Assembly (NCBI GenBank): GCA_963777725.1
Contig: CAVZRR010000001.1
Span: 124,001 to 188,000, forward strand
Direction of reading: 5' to 3'
From: RPQJ01 sp963777725
GTDB lineage: Bacteria > Pseudomonadota > Gammaproteobacteria > Steroidobacterales > Steroidobacteraceae
DNA: 64,000 nucleotides
Under the pieces are notes generated by a model that was not told the origin of the DNA, did not search any database, and was given only the letters and a program-made list of their open reading frames with translations. Made by a program: the position numbers and the translations under genes. Below are positions 33,355 to 45,859 of this stretch, one piece after another (the first letter of the stretch is position 1; each line of letters begins with the position of its first letter).

Positions 33355-33645
33355 ATGAGCCTGACGCGCCCGCAGGTCGAGGCCATCGCCCACCTGGCCC
33401 GCCTCGAGATCACCGAGGCGCAGATGCCGGTGTACGTGGACAGCCTCTCCCGCATCATCGATTTCGTCGAACAGCTGTCGGCGGCCGACACGAGCGGTGT
33501 CGAGCCCATGGCCCACCCGCTGGCGGACCAGGTCCAGCGCCTGCGGGCGGACCAGGTGGCCGAGACGGACCAGCACGAGAAGTACCAGCAGAACGCGCCT
33601 GCGGTGGCCGCCGGGCTGTACCTCGTGCCCAAAGTCATCGAATAA
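33355..33645 (+). CDS. gatC: Asp-tRNA(Asn)/Glu-tRNA(Gln) amidotransferase subunit C
   Basis: A 96-residue subunit that wraps GatA and GatB together in the amidotransferase complex, which makes Gln-tRNA and/or Asn-tRNA from mischarged Glu- or Asp-tRNA. The family pattern is VEAIAHLARLEI at the start, PMAHPL, and LRADQVAETDQ near the end. The ATG at 33355 is chosen because the family starts with this sequence; an upstream start would add residues encoded by the T-rich leader. gatA begins nine bases later. Confidence 0.95.
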   Translation: MSLTRPQVEAIAHLARLEITEAQMPVYVDSLSRIIDFVEQLSAADTSGVEPMAHPLADQVQRLRADQVAETDQHEKYQQNAPAVAAGLYLVPKVIE

Positions 33646-33654
33646 GTCCCGACC

Positions 33655-35127
33655 ATGTCGCTGCACACACTGACCGTTGCCGAGCTGGCCGCGGGCCTCA
33701 GGGCCCGCCGCTTCTCGAGTCTCGACCTCGCGCTGCACTTCCTCGGCCGCATCGAGCGGCTGGCCCCCGAGCTCAACGTTTTCGTGACCGTCACGGCCGA
33801 CCGCGCGCTGGCCGACGCCCGTGCCGCGGACGAGCGCCTCGCGCGTGGCGAGGGCGGTCTGCTGACGGGCGTGCCGGTCGCGCACAAGGACATCTTCTGC
33901 ACCGACGGCATCCTGACGACCTGCGGGTCGAAAATGCTCGCGAACTTCGTCGCACCCTATGACGCCACGGTCGTCGAGCGCTGGCGCGCGGCCGGGATGG
34001 TGCTGCTCGGCAAGACCAACATGGACGAGTTCGCGATGGGCTCGTCGAACGAGACCAGTTTCTACGGGCCGGTACGCAATCCCTGGGATCCGGCCCGGGT
34101 TCCGGGCGGCTCGTCGGGCGGTTCGGCGGCTGCGGTGGCGGCCTGCCTCGCCCCGGCCGCGAGCGGTACCGACACCGGCGGCTCGATCCGCCAGCCGGCT
34201 GCGCTGACCAACCTGACCGGACTCAAGCCGACCTACGGTCGCGTATCCCGCTACGGCATGATCGCGTTCGCCTCGAGCCTCGACCAGGGCGGCGTGCTGA
34301 CCCGCTCGGCGGAGGACGCGGCGCTGCTGCTCGGCGCGATGGCCGGGTTCGATCCGCGCGATTCCACGAGCGTCGATGCGCCGGTGCCCGATTACGTCGC
34401 CGAGCTCGGCCAGCCGCTCAAGGGCGTCCGCATCGGCGTGATCCGCGAGTTCTTCGACCAGGGTCTCGAACCCGGCGTCGGCAAGCTCGTCCAGGACGCG
34501 ATCGAGGCGTTGCGCCTGCAGGGCGCCACCGTGCGCGAAGTGAGCCTGCCCTCGCTGCCATTATCGGTGCCGACCTATTACGTGGTCGCGCCCGCGGAGT
34601 GCTCGTCGAACCTGTCGCGTTTCGACGGCGTGCGCTTCGGGCATCGCTGCGATTCGCCGCGCGACCTGCTCGATCTCTACAAGCGATCGCGGGGCGAGGG
34701 CTTCGGTGACGAGGTCAAGCGCCGGATCATGACGGGCACCTACGTGCTGTCGGCGGGCTACTACGACGCCTACTACCTCAAGGCGCAGAAAGTGCGGCAA
34801 CTGATCGCGGCGGACTTCGAACGCGCGTTCGCCGAGGTGGACGTCGTGATCGGCCCGACGGCGCCGACGCCGGCGTTCGAGCTCGGCGCCAAGACCAGCG
34901 ACCCGATCACGATGTACCTGAACGACATCTACACGATCGGCGCGAACCTCGCCGGCCTGCCCGCGATCTCGATCCCGTGCGGCTTCGTGCAGCAGGCCGG
35001 CCGGGACCTGCCCGTCGGCCTGCAGCTGATCGGCCCGCATTTTTCCGAGTCGCGGCTGCTCGCGGTGTCGCACCAGTACCAGCAGCTGACGGACTGGCAC
35101 CGACGCGTACCCGAAGGGTACGCGTGA
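33655..35127 (+). CDS. gatA: Asp-tRNA(Asn)/Glu-tRNA(Gln) amidotransferase subunit A
   Basis: A 490-residue amidase that hydrolyses glutamine and sends ammonia to GatB. The Ser-cisSer-Lys catalytic triad is Ser177 (DTGGSIRQPA), Ser153 (GGSSGGSAAA) and Lys78 (AHKDIF). The amidase-signature region spans about residues 145-195. It is followed by a 156-base gap with a G-rich palindrome before gatB, unusual because gatA and gatB are normally close. Confidence 0.98.
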   Translation: MSLHTLTVAELAAGLRARRFSSLDLALHFLGRIERLAPELNVFVTVTADRALADARAADERLARGEGGLLTGVPVAHKDIFCTDGILTTCGSKMLANFVAPYDATVVERWRAAGMVLLGKTNMDEFAMGSSNETSFYGPVRNPWDPARVPGGSSGGSAAAVAACLAPAASGTDTGGSIRQPAALTNLTGLKPTYGRVSRYGMIAFASSLDQGGVLTRSAEDAALLLGAMAGFDPRDSTSVDAPVPDYVAELGQPLKGVRIGVIREFFDQGLEPGVGKLVQDAIEALRLQGATVREVSLPSLPLSVPTYYVVAPAECSSNLSRFDGVRFGHRCDSPRDLLDLYKRSRGEGFGDEVKRRIMTGTYVLSAGYYDAYYLKAQKVRQLIAADFERAFAEVDVVIGPTAPTPAFELGAKTSDPITMYLNDIYTIGANLAGLPAISIPCGFVQQAGRDLPVGLQLIGPHFSESRLLAVSHQYQQLTDWHRRVPEGYA

Positions 35128-35249
35128 GGGGATCGGGGATAGGGGATCGGGGATAGTGAAGAGGAGAGTTTCCTGATGTTGCGGTTTGAGTCGAACGCCG
35201 GGTTGAGCCACCTCCGGCCACGATCCCCCATCCCCTATCCCCCATCCCC
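35128..35249. repeat. G-rich tandem repeat and 27-base inverted repeat between gatA and gatB
   Basis: The left arm 35128-35154, directly after the gatA stop, is made of GGGGAT units (GGGGATCGGGGATA and again). The right arm 35223-35249 is its reverse complement with two mismatches, separated by 68 bases. Each arm contains four runs of four or more G (or C), a potential G-quadruplex. The transcript could fold a 27-base-pair stem. Similar short GGGGAT tandem repeats occur between genes in GC-rich Xanthomonadales-like genomes (from memory). Confidence 0.8.
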
Positions 35250-35283
35250 TTGCTCCAGCTCTTTCACTCAATCACCAACACAC

Positions 35284-36720
35284 ATGACCTGGGAAACCGT
35301 CATCGGCCTCGAGATCCACGCGCAGCTCGCGACGCGCAGCAAGATCTTCTCGAGTTCCGCCACGGCCTACGGCGCCGCGCCCAACACGCAGGCGAACCTC
35401 GTCGACCTCGGCTACCCGGGCGTGCTGCCGGTGCTGAATGGCGAGGCCGTCCGGATGGCTGTGCGTTTCGGGCTCGCGACTGGAGCGAAGATCTCGCGCC
35501 GCTCGATTTTCGCGCGCAAGAACTACTTCTACCCGGACCTGCCGAAGGGCTACCAGATCAGCCAGTACGAGCGCCCGGTGGTCGAGGACGGCTCGCTCGA
35601 GATCGTGCTCGAAGACGGCGCGCGCAAGACGATCGGCATCACCCGCGCCCACCTCGAGGAGGATGCGGGCAAGTCGCTGCACGAGGATTTCCACGGCCTG
35701 TCGGGCATCGACCTGAACCGCGCCGGCACGCCGTTGCTCGAGATCGTCTCCGAGCCCGACCTTCGCTCCGCGAAGGAAGCCGTCGCGTACATGAAGAAGA
35801 TCCACACGCTGGTGCGCTACCTCGAGATCTGCGACGGCAACATGCAGGAAGGCTCGTTCCGTTGCGATGCCAACGTCTCGGTGCGGCCGAAGGGCCAGGC
35901 CGAGTTCGGCACGCGCGCCGAGATCAAGAACCTGAACTCGTTCCGTTTCGTCGAGCGCGCGATCAACTACGAGATCGAGCGCCAGATCGACCTGATCGAG
36001 GGCGGCGGCAAGGTGGTCCAGGAGACGCGCCTGTACGACCCGGATCGCGGCGAGACGCGCTCGATGCGCTCCAAGGAAGAGGCGAACGATTACCGCTACT
36101 TCCCCGATCCCGACCTGCTGCCGCTGGCGATCGACGAGGCGACGATCGAAGCGGTGCGCGCCACCTTGCCGGAGTTGCCGGACGAGAAGGCGGCGCGTTT
36201 CGCCCGCGACCACGGCCTGTCCGAGTACGACGCCGGCGTGCTGACCGCGAGCCGCGAGATGGCCGAGTACTACGAGGCGGTCGTCCGGGGCCTCGGCGGC
36301 AACCCGAAGCTCGCCGCCAATTGGGTGATGGGCGAACTGTCTGGCGCGCTGAACCGCGACGGGCTCGACGTCGCCCAGAGCCGCATCGACGCAGCGGGGC
36401 TTGCGGGACTGCTCGCGCGCATCGCCGACGACACGATCTCGGGCAAGATCGCCAAGGAAGTCTTCGAGGCGATGTGGACCGAGGGCCGTGCCGCCGACGA
36501 GATCATCGAGGCGAAGGGTTTGAAGCAGATCACCGACACTTCGGCGATCGAGCGTGCGATCGACGAAGTCATGGCGAAGAGCCCGCAGCAGCTCGCGGAC
36601 TACCGCGGTGGCAAGGACAAGCTGTTCGGCTTCTTCGTCGGCCAGGTGATGAAGGCCACGCAGGGCAAGGCCAATCCGGCCCAGTTGAACGAGCTGCTCA
36701 AGCGCAAGCTGGGCGGCTGA
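35284..36720 (+). CDS. gatB: Asp-tRNA(Asn)/Glu-tRNA(Gln) amidotransferase subunit B
   Basis: A 478-residue subunit that activates the misacylated tRNA by phosphorylation and amidates it with ammonia from GatA. The N-terminus WETVIGLEIHAQLATRSKIF, the KNYFYPDLPKGYQISQY region (metal and substrate site) and FRCDANVSVRP are family hallmarks. The C-terminal helical YqeY-like domain binds tRNA. The ATG at 35284 is the conserved start. The start is preceded by the G-rich palindrome and lacks a strong Shine-Dalgarno. Confidence 0.97.
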   Translation: MTWETVIGLEIHAQLATRSKIFSSSATAYGAAPNTQANLVDLGYPGVLPVLNGEAVRMAVRFGLATGAKISRRSIFARKNYFYPDLPKGYQISQYERPVVEDGSLEIVLEDGARKTIGITRAHLEEDAGKSLHEDFHGLSGIDLNRAGTPLLEIVSEPDLRSAKEAVAYMKKIHTLVRYLEICDGNMQEGSFRCDANVSVRPKGQAEFGTRAEIKNLNSFRFVERAINYEIERQIDLIEGGGKVVQETRLYDPDRGETRSMRSKEEANDYRYFPDPDLLPLAIDEATIEAVRATLPELPDEKAARFARDHGLSEYDAGVLTASREMAEYYEAVVRGLGGNPKLAANWVMGELSGALNRDGLDVAQSRIDAAGLAGLLARIADDTISGKIAKEVFEAMWTEGRAADEIIEAKGLKQITDTSAIERAIDEVMAKSPQQLADYRGGKDKLFGFFVGQVMKATQGKANPAQLNELLKRKLGG

Positions 36721-36731
36721 GGAGTCGCGCC

Positions 36732-38261
36732 ATGACCGTGATTCGCGAGGACGATCTCGTCCAGAGCGTCGCCGACGCGTTGCAGTTCATTTCCTACTAC
36801 CATCCGGTCGACTACATCGAGCACCTCGGCCGCGCCTACGAGCGCGAACAGTCGCCCGCGGCGAAGGACGCGATCGCGCAGATCCTGACCAATTCGCGCA
36901 TGTGTGCCGAGGGCCGCCGGCCGCTGTGCCAGGACACCGGTATCGTCAACCTGTTCCTCAAGGTTGGCATGGACGTGCGCTGGGATGCGAAGCGCAGCCT
37001 CGCCGAGATGATCGACGAGGGCGTGCGGCGCGCCTATAACCACCCGGACAACCGGCTCCGCGCCTCCGTGGTGGACGACCCGTTGTTTGCGCGCAAGAAC
37101 ACCAGGGACAACACGCCGGCCGTGTTCCACGTCGAGCTGGTGCCCGGCCACGAGGTCGAAGTGACGGTGGCGGCGAAGGGCGGCGGGTCGGAGAACAAGT
37201 CGAAGTTCGTGATGCTGAACCCGAGCGACTCGCTCGAGGACTGGGTGCTCAAGACCGTGCCGACGATGGGTGCCGGTTGGTGCCCGCCGGGCATGCTCGG
37301 GATCGGCGTCGGCGGTACCGCCGAGAAGGCGATGCTGCTCGCGAAAGAAGCGCTGATGGATCCGATCGACATGCACGAGCTGATCGAGCGCGGACCGCAG
37401 AGCAAGCTCGAGGAACTGCGCATCTCGCTGTACGAGAAGGTGAACGCACTCGGCATCGGCGCGCAGGGCCTGGGCGGACTCACCACGGTGCTCGACGTGA
37501 AGATCCGCAGCTACCCGACGCATGCGGCGTCGAAGCCCGTCGCGATGATCCCGAACTGCGCCGCCACCCGGCACGCGCACTTCGTGCTCGACGGCTCGGG
37601 GCCGGCCGTGCTCGAGCCTCCGTCGCTCGAGCACTGGCCGAAGGTGACCTGGAGCGCGGGCCCTGGCTCGCGTCGCGTCAATCTCGACACGCTCACGCGC
37701 GCCGAGGTGGCGGGCTGGCGGCCCGGTGAGACGCTGCTGCTGAACGGCAGGATGCTCACGGGCCGCGATGCGGCGCACAAGCGCATCGCCGACCTCTTTG
37801 CGAGCGGGCAAGGGCTGCCGGAAGGCGTCGACTTCACGAATCGCGCCATCTACTACGTCGGCCCGGTCGATCCGGTGCGCGACGAGGTCGTGGGGCCCGC
37901 GGGGCCGACCACTGCAACGCGCATGGACAAGTTTACCGGGATGATGCTCGAGAAGACGGGCCTGCTGGTGATGATCGGCAAGTCGGAGCGCGGCCCGGTG
38001 GCGATCGAGGCCATCCGCAAGCACAAGGCAGCGTACCTGATGGCGGTCGGTGGCGCGGCGTACCTCGTCTCGAAGGCGATCAAGTCGGCACGCGTCGTTG
38101 CTTTCGCGGAGCTCGGCATGGAAGCGATCTACGAGTTCGAGGTCAAGGACATGCCGGTCACCGTCGCCGTGGACGCAGGTGGCACCTCGGTGCACAACAC
38201 CGCGCCGGCGCAGTGGTCGGAGAGGATCCGCACGCTCGGCATTCCGGTGCGCGTCGCCTGA
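36732..38261 (+). CDS. Fumarate hydratase, class I (Fe-S dependent)
   Basis: A 509-residue single-chain class I fumarase that interconverts fumarate and malate. It joins the alpha-type domain (NSRMCAEGRRPLCQDTGIV) and the beta-type domain (GPTTATRMDKFTGMML). The likely [4Fe-4S] ligands are Cys66 (CQDTG), Cys184 (GWCPPGM) and Cys276 (NCAATRH), spaced much as in E. coli FumA. Such enzymes are oxygen-sensitive. A close relative, L(+)-tartrate dehydratase, is less likely. It is 11 bases after gatB, and hslO begins five bases after its stop. Confidence 0.94.
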   Translation: MTVIREDDLVQSVADALQFISYYHPVDYIEHLGRAYEREQSPAAKDAIAQILTNSRMCAEGRRPLCQDTGIVNLFLKVGMDVRWDAKRSLAEMIDEGVRRAYNHPDNRLRASVVDDPLFARKNTRDNTPAVFHVELVPGHEVEVTVAAKGGGSENKSKFVMLNPSDSLEDWVLKTVPTMGAGWCPPGMLGIGVGGTAEKAMLLAKEALMDPIDMHELIERGPQSKLEELRISLYEKVNALGIGAQGLGGLTTVLDVKIRSYPTHAASKPVAMIPNCAATRHAHFVLDGSGPAVLEPPSLEHWPKVTWSAGPGSRRVNLDTLTRAEVAGWRPGETLLLNGRMLTGRDAAHKRIADLFASGQGLPEGVDFTNRAIYYVGPVDPVRDEVVGPAGPTTATRMDKFTGMMLEKTGLLVMIGKSERGPVAIEAIRKHKAAYLMAVGGAAYLVSKAIKSARVVAFAELGMEAIYEFEVKDMPVTVAVDAGGTSVHNTAPAQWSERIRTLGIPVRVA

Positions 38262-38266
38262 ACGGC

Positions 38267-39190
38267 ATGGCACGGACCGACACGCTGCGGCGTTTCCTCT
38301 TCGAGCGCTACCCGTTCCGCGGGCAGCTGGTGCACCTCGGGCCGGCCTGGCAGGCCATGATGGAGCACCACGATTACCCGCCGCAGGTGCGCGACAGCCT
38401 GGGTGAGGCCGTGGTCGCCGCCGCGCTGCTGTCGTCCACGCTCAAGTACGACGGCTTGCTGTCGTTGCAGCTGCGCGGCGAGGGGCCGATGCATCTGATG
38501 CTCGTCGAATGCACCGATGGGCTGGCGATGCGCGCCGTCGCACGTTTCCGGGATCCCCCGGACACGCGCGACCTGCGCCTGCTGTCGGGCAACGGCACGC
38601 TCACCGTCACGGTCGAGAGCGGCGACGCTGCCAACCGCTACCAGGGCATCGTGCCGCTGGCGGGTGACTCGATGGGCGATTGCCTGCGAGCGTATTTCGA
38701 GCATTCCGAGCAGTTGCCGACGCGGCTGTGGCTGCGTGCGGACGGCGACAGTGCGAGCGGGTTGCTGCTGCAGCGGCTGCCGGTGACGGCGCGGCCGCCC
38801 GGTGTGACCGAGTCGGGCGCCGGCGGGGTCTCCGAGGAAGAGATCGAGGACGCCTGGCGACGCGTCCAGCTGGTCGCGAACACGGTCACGGCGGATGAGC
38901 TCGCGCAACTCGAGGACCGCGACCTGCTGCGAAGGCTGTTCGCGGAGGACGACGTCCGCATGTTCCAGTCGGCGCCGGTGTTCTTCCGCTGCCGTTGCTC
39001 GCACGAGCGCGTCGGCAACATGCTCAAGGCACTCGGTCGCGCAGAAGTCGATTCCGTGCTGGAGGAATTCGGGCAGGTCGAGGTGCGCTGCGAGTTCTGC
39101 AGCCGCGCCTATCGCTACGACCCGGTCGATTGCGCCGTCTTGTTCGCCGGTGAAGCGCACGCCCGGACCGGTGGCTCGGGCGTGCACTGA
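38267..39190 (+). CDS. hslO: Redox-regulated chaperone Hsp33
   Basis: A 307-residue cytoplasmic holdase turned on by oxidation. The C-terminal zinc switch has Cys242-x-Cys244 (FRCRCSHERV) and Cys275-x2-Cys278 (RCEFC), the CxC-CxxC pattern of the family. The N-terminal domain contains AALLSSTLKYDGLLSLQL, typical for Hsp33. ATG 38267 is preferred; a longer frame would overlap the fumarase gene. Its end is convergent with the VOC gene, 10 bases away. Pairing with an oxygen-labile fumarase is consistent with oxidative-stress exposure but may be chance. Confidence 0.96.
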   Translation: MARTDTLRRFLFERYPFRGQLVHLGPAWQAMMEHHDYPPQVRDSLGEAVVAAALLSSTLKYDGLLSLQLRGEGPMHLMLVECTDGLAMRAVARFRDPPDTRDLRLLSGNGTLTVTVESGDAANRYQGIVPLAGDSMGDCLRAYFEHSEQLPTRLWLRADGDSASGLLLQRLPVTARPPGVTESGAGGVSEEEIEDAWRRVQLVANTVTADELAQLEDRDLLRRLFAEDDVRMFQSAPVFFRCRCSHERVGNMLKALGRAEVDSVLEEFGQVEVRCEFCSRAYRYDPVDCAVLFAGEAHARTGGSGVH

Positions 39191-39200
39191 GGCCGGTAAG

Positions 39201-39593
39201 TCAGGCCGATACCGGTGTACAGAGTTCGACCAGGATGCCGTCCGGGCAGCGCACGTACGAAACCACCTGGCCCCAGGGCTTCTCCTTTGGCGGCGCGAGT
39301 TCCCGTGCTCCCGCCGCGATCGCCGTCGCATGCGCTGCATGCACGTCCAGGGTAACGAATGCGACCTCGAATCCAAGTGGTCGGACCGAGCTGTGTGCGG
39401 TCACGTGGCCACCGGGAAAGTTCGTGTCACCGAGCTCGTGGGCCGCGAAGGCCAGGGTCGTCGGGCCGGTTTCGAGTTCACCGTAAGCGCCCGACTCGTG
39501 CAGGAATCGTCGCGAGAGGCCAAAGGCGTTCTCGAAGAACGCGAGCGACTCCGCGACGTCCGGAACATAGACGATCGTGTAGCCGAATTTCAT
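39201..39593 (-). CDS. VOC-superfamily protein (glyoxalase/bleomycin-resistance-like)
   Basis: A 130-residue protein with two beta-alpha-beta-beta-beta modules (TIVYVPDVAESLAFFENAFGL and GFEVAFVTLDVHAAH, quoted in part), the vicinal-oxygen-chelate fold. The metal-binding Glu is probably in PDGILVELCTP. Members include glyoxalase I, dioxygenases and antibiotic-binding proteins. The substrate cannot be told. It is 53 bases downstream of the GFA gene and could be co-transcribed with it. Confidence 0.87.
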   Translation of the reverse strand: MKFGYTIVYVPDVAESLAFFENAFGLSRRFLHESGAYGELETGPTTLAFAAHELGDTNFPGGHVTAHSSVRPLGFEVAFVTLDVHAAHATAIAAGARELAPPKEKPWGQVVSYVRCPDGILVELCTPVSA

Positions 39594-39646
39594 ATCGTGA
39601 GTCTCCCATTGGCACTCACCCCATGCAGGATCGGCGCGGCCCGATG

Positions 39647-40048
39647 CTAACCGCGAAACCGCTCAGGGTGTTGCTTGCCTGTATCGCCGATCTCGTCCCA
39701 GGCAGCCTTTGAGTCGACCCAGATGTGATGGGCGACCCTGAGCGCGTCTGCTCCTTCGACGATCGAGCCGGCCGGTACGAACATTTTCGCGGAATCGTTC
39801 TCGCCCGGGACGGGAGAGCCGCAAATCCGGCAGAACCACGTCTGCCAAGCGCAGTTCGGCTTCTTCCACGTCGTAATGTGCTCCTGGCCCTTGATCCACC
39901 GGAGTTGGTCGTTCGGAACCAGGACGACCGCGATGCCGTTGCTCCCGGTGGACCGGCGGCAGATCGAGCAGTGACAGACGAAAACGTCGGTCAGGTCCGC
40001 GTCGATCTCGAATTGGACCGCACCGCAATTGCACTCGCCCCTGGCCAT
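39647..40048 (-). CDS. GFA-family zinc protein
   Basis: A 133-residue protein of the glutathione-dependent formaldehyde-activating (GFA/CENP-V) family. Its zinc-binding cysteines are in CNCGAVQF (residues 6-8), CHCSICRRSTG (about 25-30) and FCRICGSP (about 73-76). The activity once ascribed to Gfa is disputed, so no reaction is claimed. It may form a small operon with the VOC gene. The 244 bases upstream (40049-40292) hold no supported gene, only the operator of the next plus-strand gene. Confidence 0.88.
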   Translation of the reverse strand: MARGECNCGAVQFEIDADLTDVFVCHCSICRRSTGSNGIAVVLVPNDQLRWIKGQEHITTWKKPNCAWQTWFCRICGSPVPGENDSAKMFVPAGSIVEGADALRVAHHIWVDSKAAWDEIGDTGKQHPERFRG

Positions 40049-40265
40049 CGATACTCCTGCTGTGGGACAGCTTCCAGCGGTCGTCGAGCTCGATCAGCGC
40101 CAGCCGCGTGAGCGTTCATGACGAATCCCATCAATTCGTCGCCGCTCATGGCTGTCCGTACTGCAGCACCGACAAGTCCGACGGTCAATCCGCGCCGGGA
40201 TAATCGAAAGGGCCCCGAGGAATGGCGTGGGCCGCGAGGTGCATCGGCGGGCCACTGGACACTGA

Positions 40266-40281
40266 ATAAAGATATCCTTAT
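40266..40281. promoter_or_regulatory. Palindromic operator upstream of the ArsR-type regulator (putative SahR site)
   Basis: ATAAAGATATCCTTAT is a 16-base palindrome with one mismatched pair, centred on GATATC, 12 bases before the regulator ATG at 40293. A palindrome in this position suggests autoregulation by an ArsR-family dimer. The AT-rich sequence stands out in GC-rich surroundings and likely overlaps the promoter. Confidence 0.6.
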
Positions 40282-40292
40282 ATTTGCGATAT

Positions 40293-41201
40293 ATGTCGAC
40301 CGCGTTCGAAAACCTACTGCCTCGTCTCCGGGCCATTGCGGAGCCGACGCGGCTGCGCCTGCTGGCGGTGCTGGCCCGCGGCGAGTTCTCGGTCTCGGAG
40401 TTGACGGAAATCCTCGGCCAGAGCCAACCGCGTGTGTCACGCCACCTCAAGCTGCTCGATGACTGCGGCTTGCTCGAGCGGTTCCGCGAGCAGCACTGGA
40501 TGTACTACCGCGTCGCGGGCGACTCCGAGGGAGGCCGGCTGGTCACGCAGCTGCTCGAGCAACTCGACGCCGGCGACCCGGCGCTCGCCGGCGAGTTCGA
40601 GCGCATGGGGCGCGTGCTCGAAGTGCGGTCCGGGCGCGGCATGACGGGTCGAGCCGAGACTGGCGCGGCCGAGTCGCACGACCTCGTGCCGCTGATTGCG
40701 GCCGAGCTTGGCAGGCAGGGCGAGGATTCCTTGTTCTATTTCGGGGTCGCGCCCGACGAAGTGCTGGCCGGGCTCGGATCCCGCGCGCGACGTGCGGTCG
40801 GCATGAACCCGTCGCGCATGGTCGTGCAGCGCGCCCGGGCCCGGCTGCACTCCGCCGGGCTCAGTCACTGCGTCCTGCAGCGCGGCGAGCTCGCGGCGCT
40901 GCCGTACCCGTCGCACAGCTTCGACGTCGCGGTCGTGGACCGCGTGCTCGCAGCGGCGAAGCGGCCAGCAGAGGCGCTGCGTGAGGTGGCACGCGTGTTG
41001 CGGCCGTCCGGGCGGTTGCTCGTCGTCGAGAACTTCGACTCGCTGGACCTGCGCACGCCCGACAGCAACCCGCTCGAGCTGCTGCGCGCCTGGCTCACCG
41101 ACGCCGGTCTCGTTTGCGACCGTCTGCGCCCGTTTGACGTCACGGGCGCGCACCTGCTGCTCGCCGTGGCTGCCGTGGAGTCCGAGGCGGTCGCCGCCTG
41201 A
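40293..41201 (+). CDS. ArsR-family regulator fused to SAM-methyltransferase-like domain (SahR type)
   Basis: A 302-residue protein. Residues ~5-95 form a winged helix of the ArsR/SmtB family (SVSELTEILGQSQPRVSRHLKLL as recognition region, quoted in part as ILGQSQPRVSRHLKLL). The C-terminal part has a Rossmann fold like SAM methyltransferases (DVAVVDRVLAAAKRPAEALRE and LRPSGRLLVVENF), with a degenerate SAM loop. Regulators of this build (SahR) sense S-adenosylhomocysteine and control methionine-cycle genes in proteobacteria. metF and metH follow, and a palindrome precedes the gene, so it probably regulates its own operon. Confidence 0.85.
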   Translation: MSTAFENLLPRLRAIAEPTRLRLLAVLARGEFSVSELTEILGQSQPRVSRHLKLLDDCGLLERFREQHWMYYRVAGDSEGGRLVTQLLEQLDAGDPALAGEFERMGRVLEVRSGRGMTGRAETGAAESHDLVPLIAAELGRQGEDSLFYFGVAPDEVLAGLGSRARRAVGMNPSRMVVQRARARLHSAGLSHCVLQRGELAALPYPSHSFDVAVVDRVLAAAKRPAEALREVARVLRPSGRLLVVENFDSLDLRTPDSNPLELLRAWLTDAGLVCDRLRPFDVTGAHLLLAVAAVESEAVAA

Positions 41202-41235
41202 ACTCCGACCACAACCCCTATCCAGAGTGATTGAC

Positions 41236-42108
41236 ATGCCGCCGGTATCGGTTTCTTTCGAGTTCTTCCCGCCCAACGACGCGGCGATGGAGCAGACGCT
41301 CTGGGAATCGATCCAGCGCCTCGCGCCCCTCGCGCCTCGCTTCGTGTCGGTCACCTACGGCGCGGACGGCTCGACCCGCGAGCGCACGCACAATGTCGTG
41401 ACACGGATACTGCGCGAGACGCCATTGACCGCGGCGCCGCATCTGACCTGCATCGGCGCGCCGCGCGGCGAGATCCTCGACATCGCGCGCGGCTACTGGG
41501 AAGCGGGCGTGCGCCACATCGTCGCGCTGCGCGGCGACGCCCCGGTGGGGCAGGGCACCTACGTGCCGCATCCGGACGGGTTCGCCTACGCCGCGGACCT
41601 CGTGCGCGGCCTCAGGACGGTCGGCGACTTCGACATCTCGGTGGCCGCCTACCCCGAGGTCCACCCCGAGGCGCCGAACGCGGATTTCGATCTCGACAAC
41701 CTGCGGGCCAAGATCGACGCGGGCGCGAATCGAGCGATCACGCAGTTCTTCTTCGACACGGACGCGTACCTGCGCTTCCGCGACCGCTGTGCCGCGAGCG
41801 GGATCCGCGCGGAGATCGTGCCCGGCATCCTGCCGATCACGCGCTTCCCGCAGATGCTGCGTTTCGCCAAGCGCTGCGGCGCGAGCGTGCCGGAGTGGCT
41901 GCAGCACCGCTTCGACGGGCTCGACGACGATGCGGACACGCGGCGCATGATCGCCGCGAGCTTCGCGATCGAGCAGGTACGCCGGCTGCAGGAGCACGGC
42001 GTGCAGGAGTTTCATTTCTACACGCTGAACCGCGCCGAGCTCACTTATGCGATCTGTCACGCGCTCGGCGTGCGCGCACCCGCGGCCCGTGCCGCGGTAG
42101 GAGCCTGA
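41236..42108 (+). CDS. metF: 5,10-methylenetetrahydrofolate reductase
   Basis: A 290-residue flavoprotein TIM barrel, about the size of E. coli MetF (296). It reduces methylenetetrahydrofolate to methyltetrahydrofolate, the methyl donor for MetH encoded three bases downstream. Motifs are VSFEFFPPND (catalytic Glu), VALRGDAP and AITQFFFDTDAYLRF. The ATG at 41236 is used; GTG 41227 would add three residues. It lies 34 bases after the SahR-type gene and is probably in its operon. Confidence 0.96.
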   Translation: MPPVSVSFEFFPPNDAAMEQTLWESIQRLAPLAPRFVSVTYGADGSTRERTHNVVTRILRETPLTAAPHLTCIGAPRGEILDIARGYWEAGVRHIVALRGDAPVGQGTYVPHPDGFAYAADLVRGLRTVGDFDISVAAYPEVHPEAPNADFDLDNLRAKIDAGANRAITQFFFDTDAYLRFRDRCAASGIRAEIVPGILPITRFPQMLRFAKRCGASVPEWLQHRFDGLDDDADTRRMIAASFAIEQVRRLQEHGVQEFHFYTLNRAELTYAICHALGVRAPAARAAVGA

Positions 42109-42111
42109 ATC

Positions 42112-45813
<3,702 letters not shown>

Positions 45814-45827
45814 TCCCGCCCGGAGGA

Positions 45828-45849
45828 GCGCGGGCCACGTGGCCCGCGC
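45828..45849. terminator. Perfect 22-base palindrome between metH and the convergent lipoprotein gene
   Basis: The perfect palindrome starts at 15 bases after the metH stop and ends 11 bases before the convergent stop. It would form an 8-base GC stem (GCGCGGGC) around CACGTG. It probably acts as a bidirectional terminator although it has no U-tract. Confidence 0.5.
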
Positions 45850-45859
45850 CATCCGCGCG

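Noticed and set aside
31286..33358. Long plus-strand frame antisense to mreC and mreB
   Set aside because: Both genes it opposes are essential and conserved; the frame has no ribosome site or recognisable domain.
40094..40450. Minus-strand open frames in the gap upstream of the GFA gene
   Set aside because: They overlap the regulator gene and its operator, lack a ribosome site and show no family features; the N-terminal MSGDELMGF stretch is too short to judge.
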